A stretch of DNA of 32,811 nt from assembly GCF_002257455.1 (NCBI RefSeq), contig NZ_NCKN01000011.1, forward strand, positions 1 through 32,811. Direction: 5' to 3'. The notes beneath the pieces are model-generated. The model did not search any database. It saw nothing but the letters and a program-made list of their open reading frames with translations, and was not told where the DNA came from. The translations under genes and the position numbers were made by a program. The stretch comes from Microbacterium sp. 13-71-7 (GTDB taxonomy: Bacteria; Actinomycetota; Actinomycetes; Actinomycetales; Microbacteriaceae). Positions 32,080-32,811 of the stretch are shown here, in pieces; the stretch's first letter is position 1; the number at the start of each line of letters is the position of its first letter.

Positions 32080-32481
32080 TCACTCCTGCGCGGCGGCGTT
32101 GGCGCAGCTCGCGCACAGTCCGAAGATGTCGACCACGTGCTCTGCGTCGCGGAAGCCGTGCAGGGCCGCGGTGCGCTGCGCCCACTGCTCGACGTCGGTG
32201 GCCTCGATCTCGACGGTCATCCCGCACGAGCGGCAGATCAGGTGGTGGTGGTGGCCCTCGCTGCTGCACGCGCGGTACAGCGCCTCGCCCTCGGGGCTCT
32301 GCAGCGAATCGGCCTCGCCGGAGGCGGCGAGACCGGCCAGGGCGCGATAAACGGTGGCCAGCCCGATGCCGGTGTTGGCCTCGCGCAGATTCTGGTGCAA
32401 GGACTGCGCGCTCACGAATCCGCGCGCGTCGGAGAGCTCCTCGCGCACGCGTTCGCGCTGCCACGTGTTCCGCTGGGCCAT
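32080..32481 (-). CDS. zur: Fur-family regulator, probably Zur
   Basis: A 133-residue Fur-superfamily repressor. The winged helix spans residues ~1-80 (QRERVREELSDARGFVSAQSLHQNLREANTGIGLATVYRALAGLAASGEAD), the metal region includes HHHHLICRSCG (with a HHHH cluster), and the structural zinc site is formed by CRSC and CASC. Its position with a metal permease operon, His-rich partner and zinc-free ribosomal proteins makes zinc sensing (Zur) more likely than iron. The start ATG follows a TAGACT box by six bases, so the transcript is probably leaderless. No palindromic Zur box was recognised at its promoter. Confidence 0.9.
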   Translation of the reverse strand: MAQRNTWQRERVREELSDARGFVSAQSLHQNLREANTGIGLATVYRALAGLAASGEADSLQSPEGEALYRACSSEGHHHHLICRSCGMTVEIEATDVEQWAQRTAALHGFRDAEHVVDIFGLCASCANAAAQE

Positions 32482-32487
32482 GCGTCG

Positions 32488-32493
32488 AGTCTA
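32488..32493 (-). promoter_or_regulatory. -10 element of zur, leaderless
   Basis: TAGACT on the minus strand ends six bases before the ATG, so the first transcribed base is predicted to be the A of the start codon. Confidence 0.6.
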
Positions 32494-32584
32494 GAGCCGC
32501 CCCCTGGCCCGCGGCTGGGAGCAGTCATTCCGGTCGCTGGGCGCCGAGCGGGACGCCCGGTGGGACCCCGCGCCGGCCGACCAC

Positions 32585-32613
32585 GCCCCGGGGTCGCTCA
32601 ACGACCCCGGGGC
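32585..32613 (-). terminator. Terminator hairpin of the rightmost gene
   Basis: A perfect 12-bp stem (32585-32596 with 32602-32613) with a five-base loop CTCAA, five bases beyond the stop codon of the last gene and about 90 bases ahead of zur. No T-tract follows. Confidence 0.7.
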
Positions 32614-32617
32614 AGGG

Positions 32618-32811
32618 TCACTCGGCGGGCGCGGCCTCGGCGTCTGCGGAAGGCTCGGCGTCGGCCTCGGCCTCGGCGGCTGCGGGAGCGGATCCGGATG
32701 CCTCGCTGCCGAGCGCGCCGTCGGGGCGGATCAGCTCGCGCACCTCCGCCATGAAGCTCGTGAGCTGCTGCTGCTGCCAGCGCAGCTGGCGCGCACGGTC
32801 GTCGGCGTCGC
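32618..32811 (-). CDS. C-terminal end of an unidentified protein (partial)
   Basis: The last ~64 codons of a gene entering from the right edge. The readable part runs ADDRARQLRWQQQQLTSFMAEV, then RELIRPDGALGSEASG, and ends in an acidic Ala/Glu tail (AEAEADAEPSADAEAAPAE). The amphipathic Gln-rich stretch is probably a helix or coiled coil. The family cannot be told from this piece. It is followed by a hairpin terminator, so it is not obviously co-transcribed with zur. Confidence 0.7.
   Translation of the reverse strand, partial: DADDRARQLRWQQQQLTSFMAEVRELIRPDGALGSEASGSAPAAAEAEADAEPSADAEAAPAE

Overview
The window is a high-GC (roughly 70%) actinobacterial chromosome segment. Coding style, actinobacterial gene families and neighbourhood types all suggest Microbacteriaceae, most likely Microbacterium or a close relative; this assignment is an inference from sequence alone. 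Genes are densely packed, with many 1-11 bp overlaps. There is no rRNA, tRNA, CRISPR array, transposase or phage gene that I can see. No gene-free stretch exceeds 300 bases; the longest is 20856-21098 and it is filled with repeats.

Layout. 1-1965: the C-terminal part of a large LuxR-type regulator translationally coupled to a TRIC-type channel. 2018-3406 (minus): glycyl-tRNA synthetase, sharing a symmetrical promoter with a plus-strand pair (3508-7413) made of a membrane-anchored esterase and an MprF-like aminoacyl-lipid synthase. 7452-10852: a LysR regulator and CPA1 antiporter on the minus strand, divergent from a YeiH-type exporter. 10973-13345 (minus): CorA and a lipoprotein of the serine beta-lactamase fold whose catalytic motifs are degenerate. 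13468-16042 (minus): a membrane protein, NarL-type histidine kinase and response regulator with 4-bp and 1-codon overlaps, preceded by a 22-bp tandem repeat. 16164-17675 (minus): a DUF222/HNH nuclease. 17813-18387 (plus): a ribbon-helix-helix/Doc toxin-antitoxin pair. 18401-20855 (minus): an EEP-family phosphatase/nuclease and a PIF1-like helicase. 21099-22217 (plus): an actinobacterial membrane-anchored protein of unknown function. 22260-24834 (minus): a CopD-CtaG fusion and HU. 25032-26593: a TetR regulator divergent from an alpha/beta hydrolase, with a clear operator between them. 26678-27393 (minus): L28-L33-S14 ribosomal proteins in their zinc-free forms. 27530-32481 (minus): an overlapping run of Zur, a permease, its TIGR03943 partner, an extracytoplasmic propeller-like protein and 3-methyladenine DNA glycosylase. 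A final partial gene runs off the right edge.

How the parts may work together. Two envelope themes stand out: lipid aminoacylation (esterase plus synthase), and a sensor-kinase operon whose tandem repeat core recurs upstream of the neighbouring lipoprotein. A metal theme fills the right end: Zur with a COG0701 permease, a His-rich partner, and zinc-independent ribosomal proteins downstream. Several genes appear to be transcribed without a leader, with a TANNNT box six bases before the start codon. The most unusual sequence structures are a perfect 32-bp inverted repeat at 20928-21002, a similar 23-bp one at 10880-10942, and a palindromic segment inserted in frame inside the DNA glycosylase gene.
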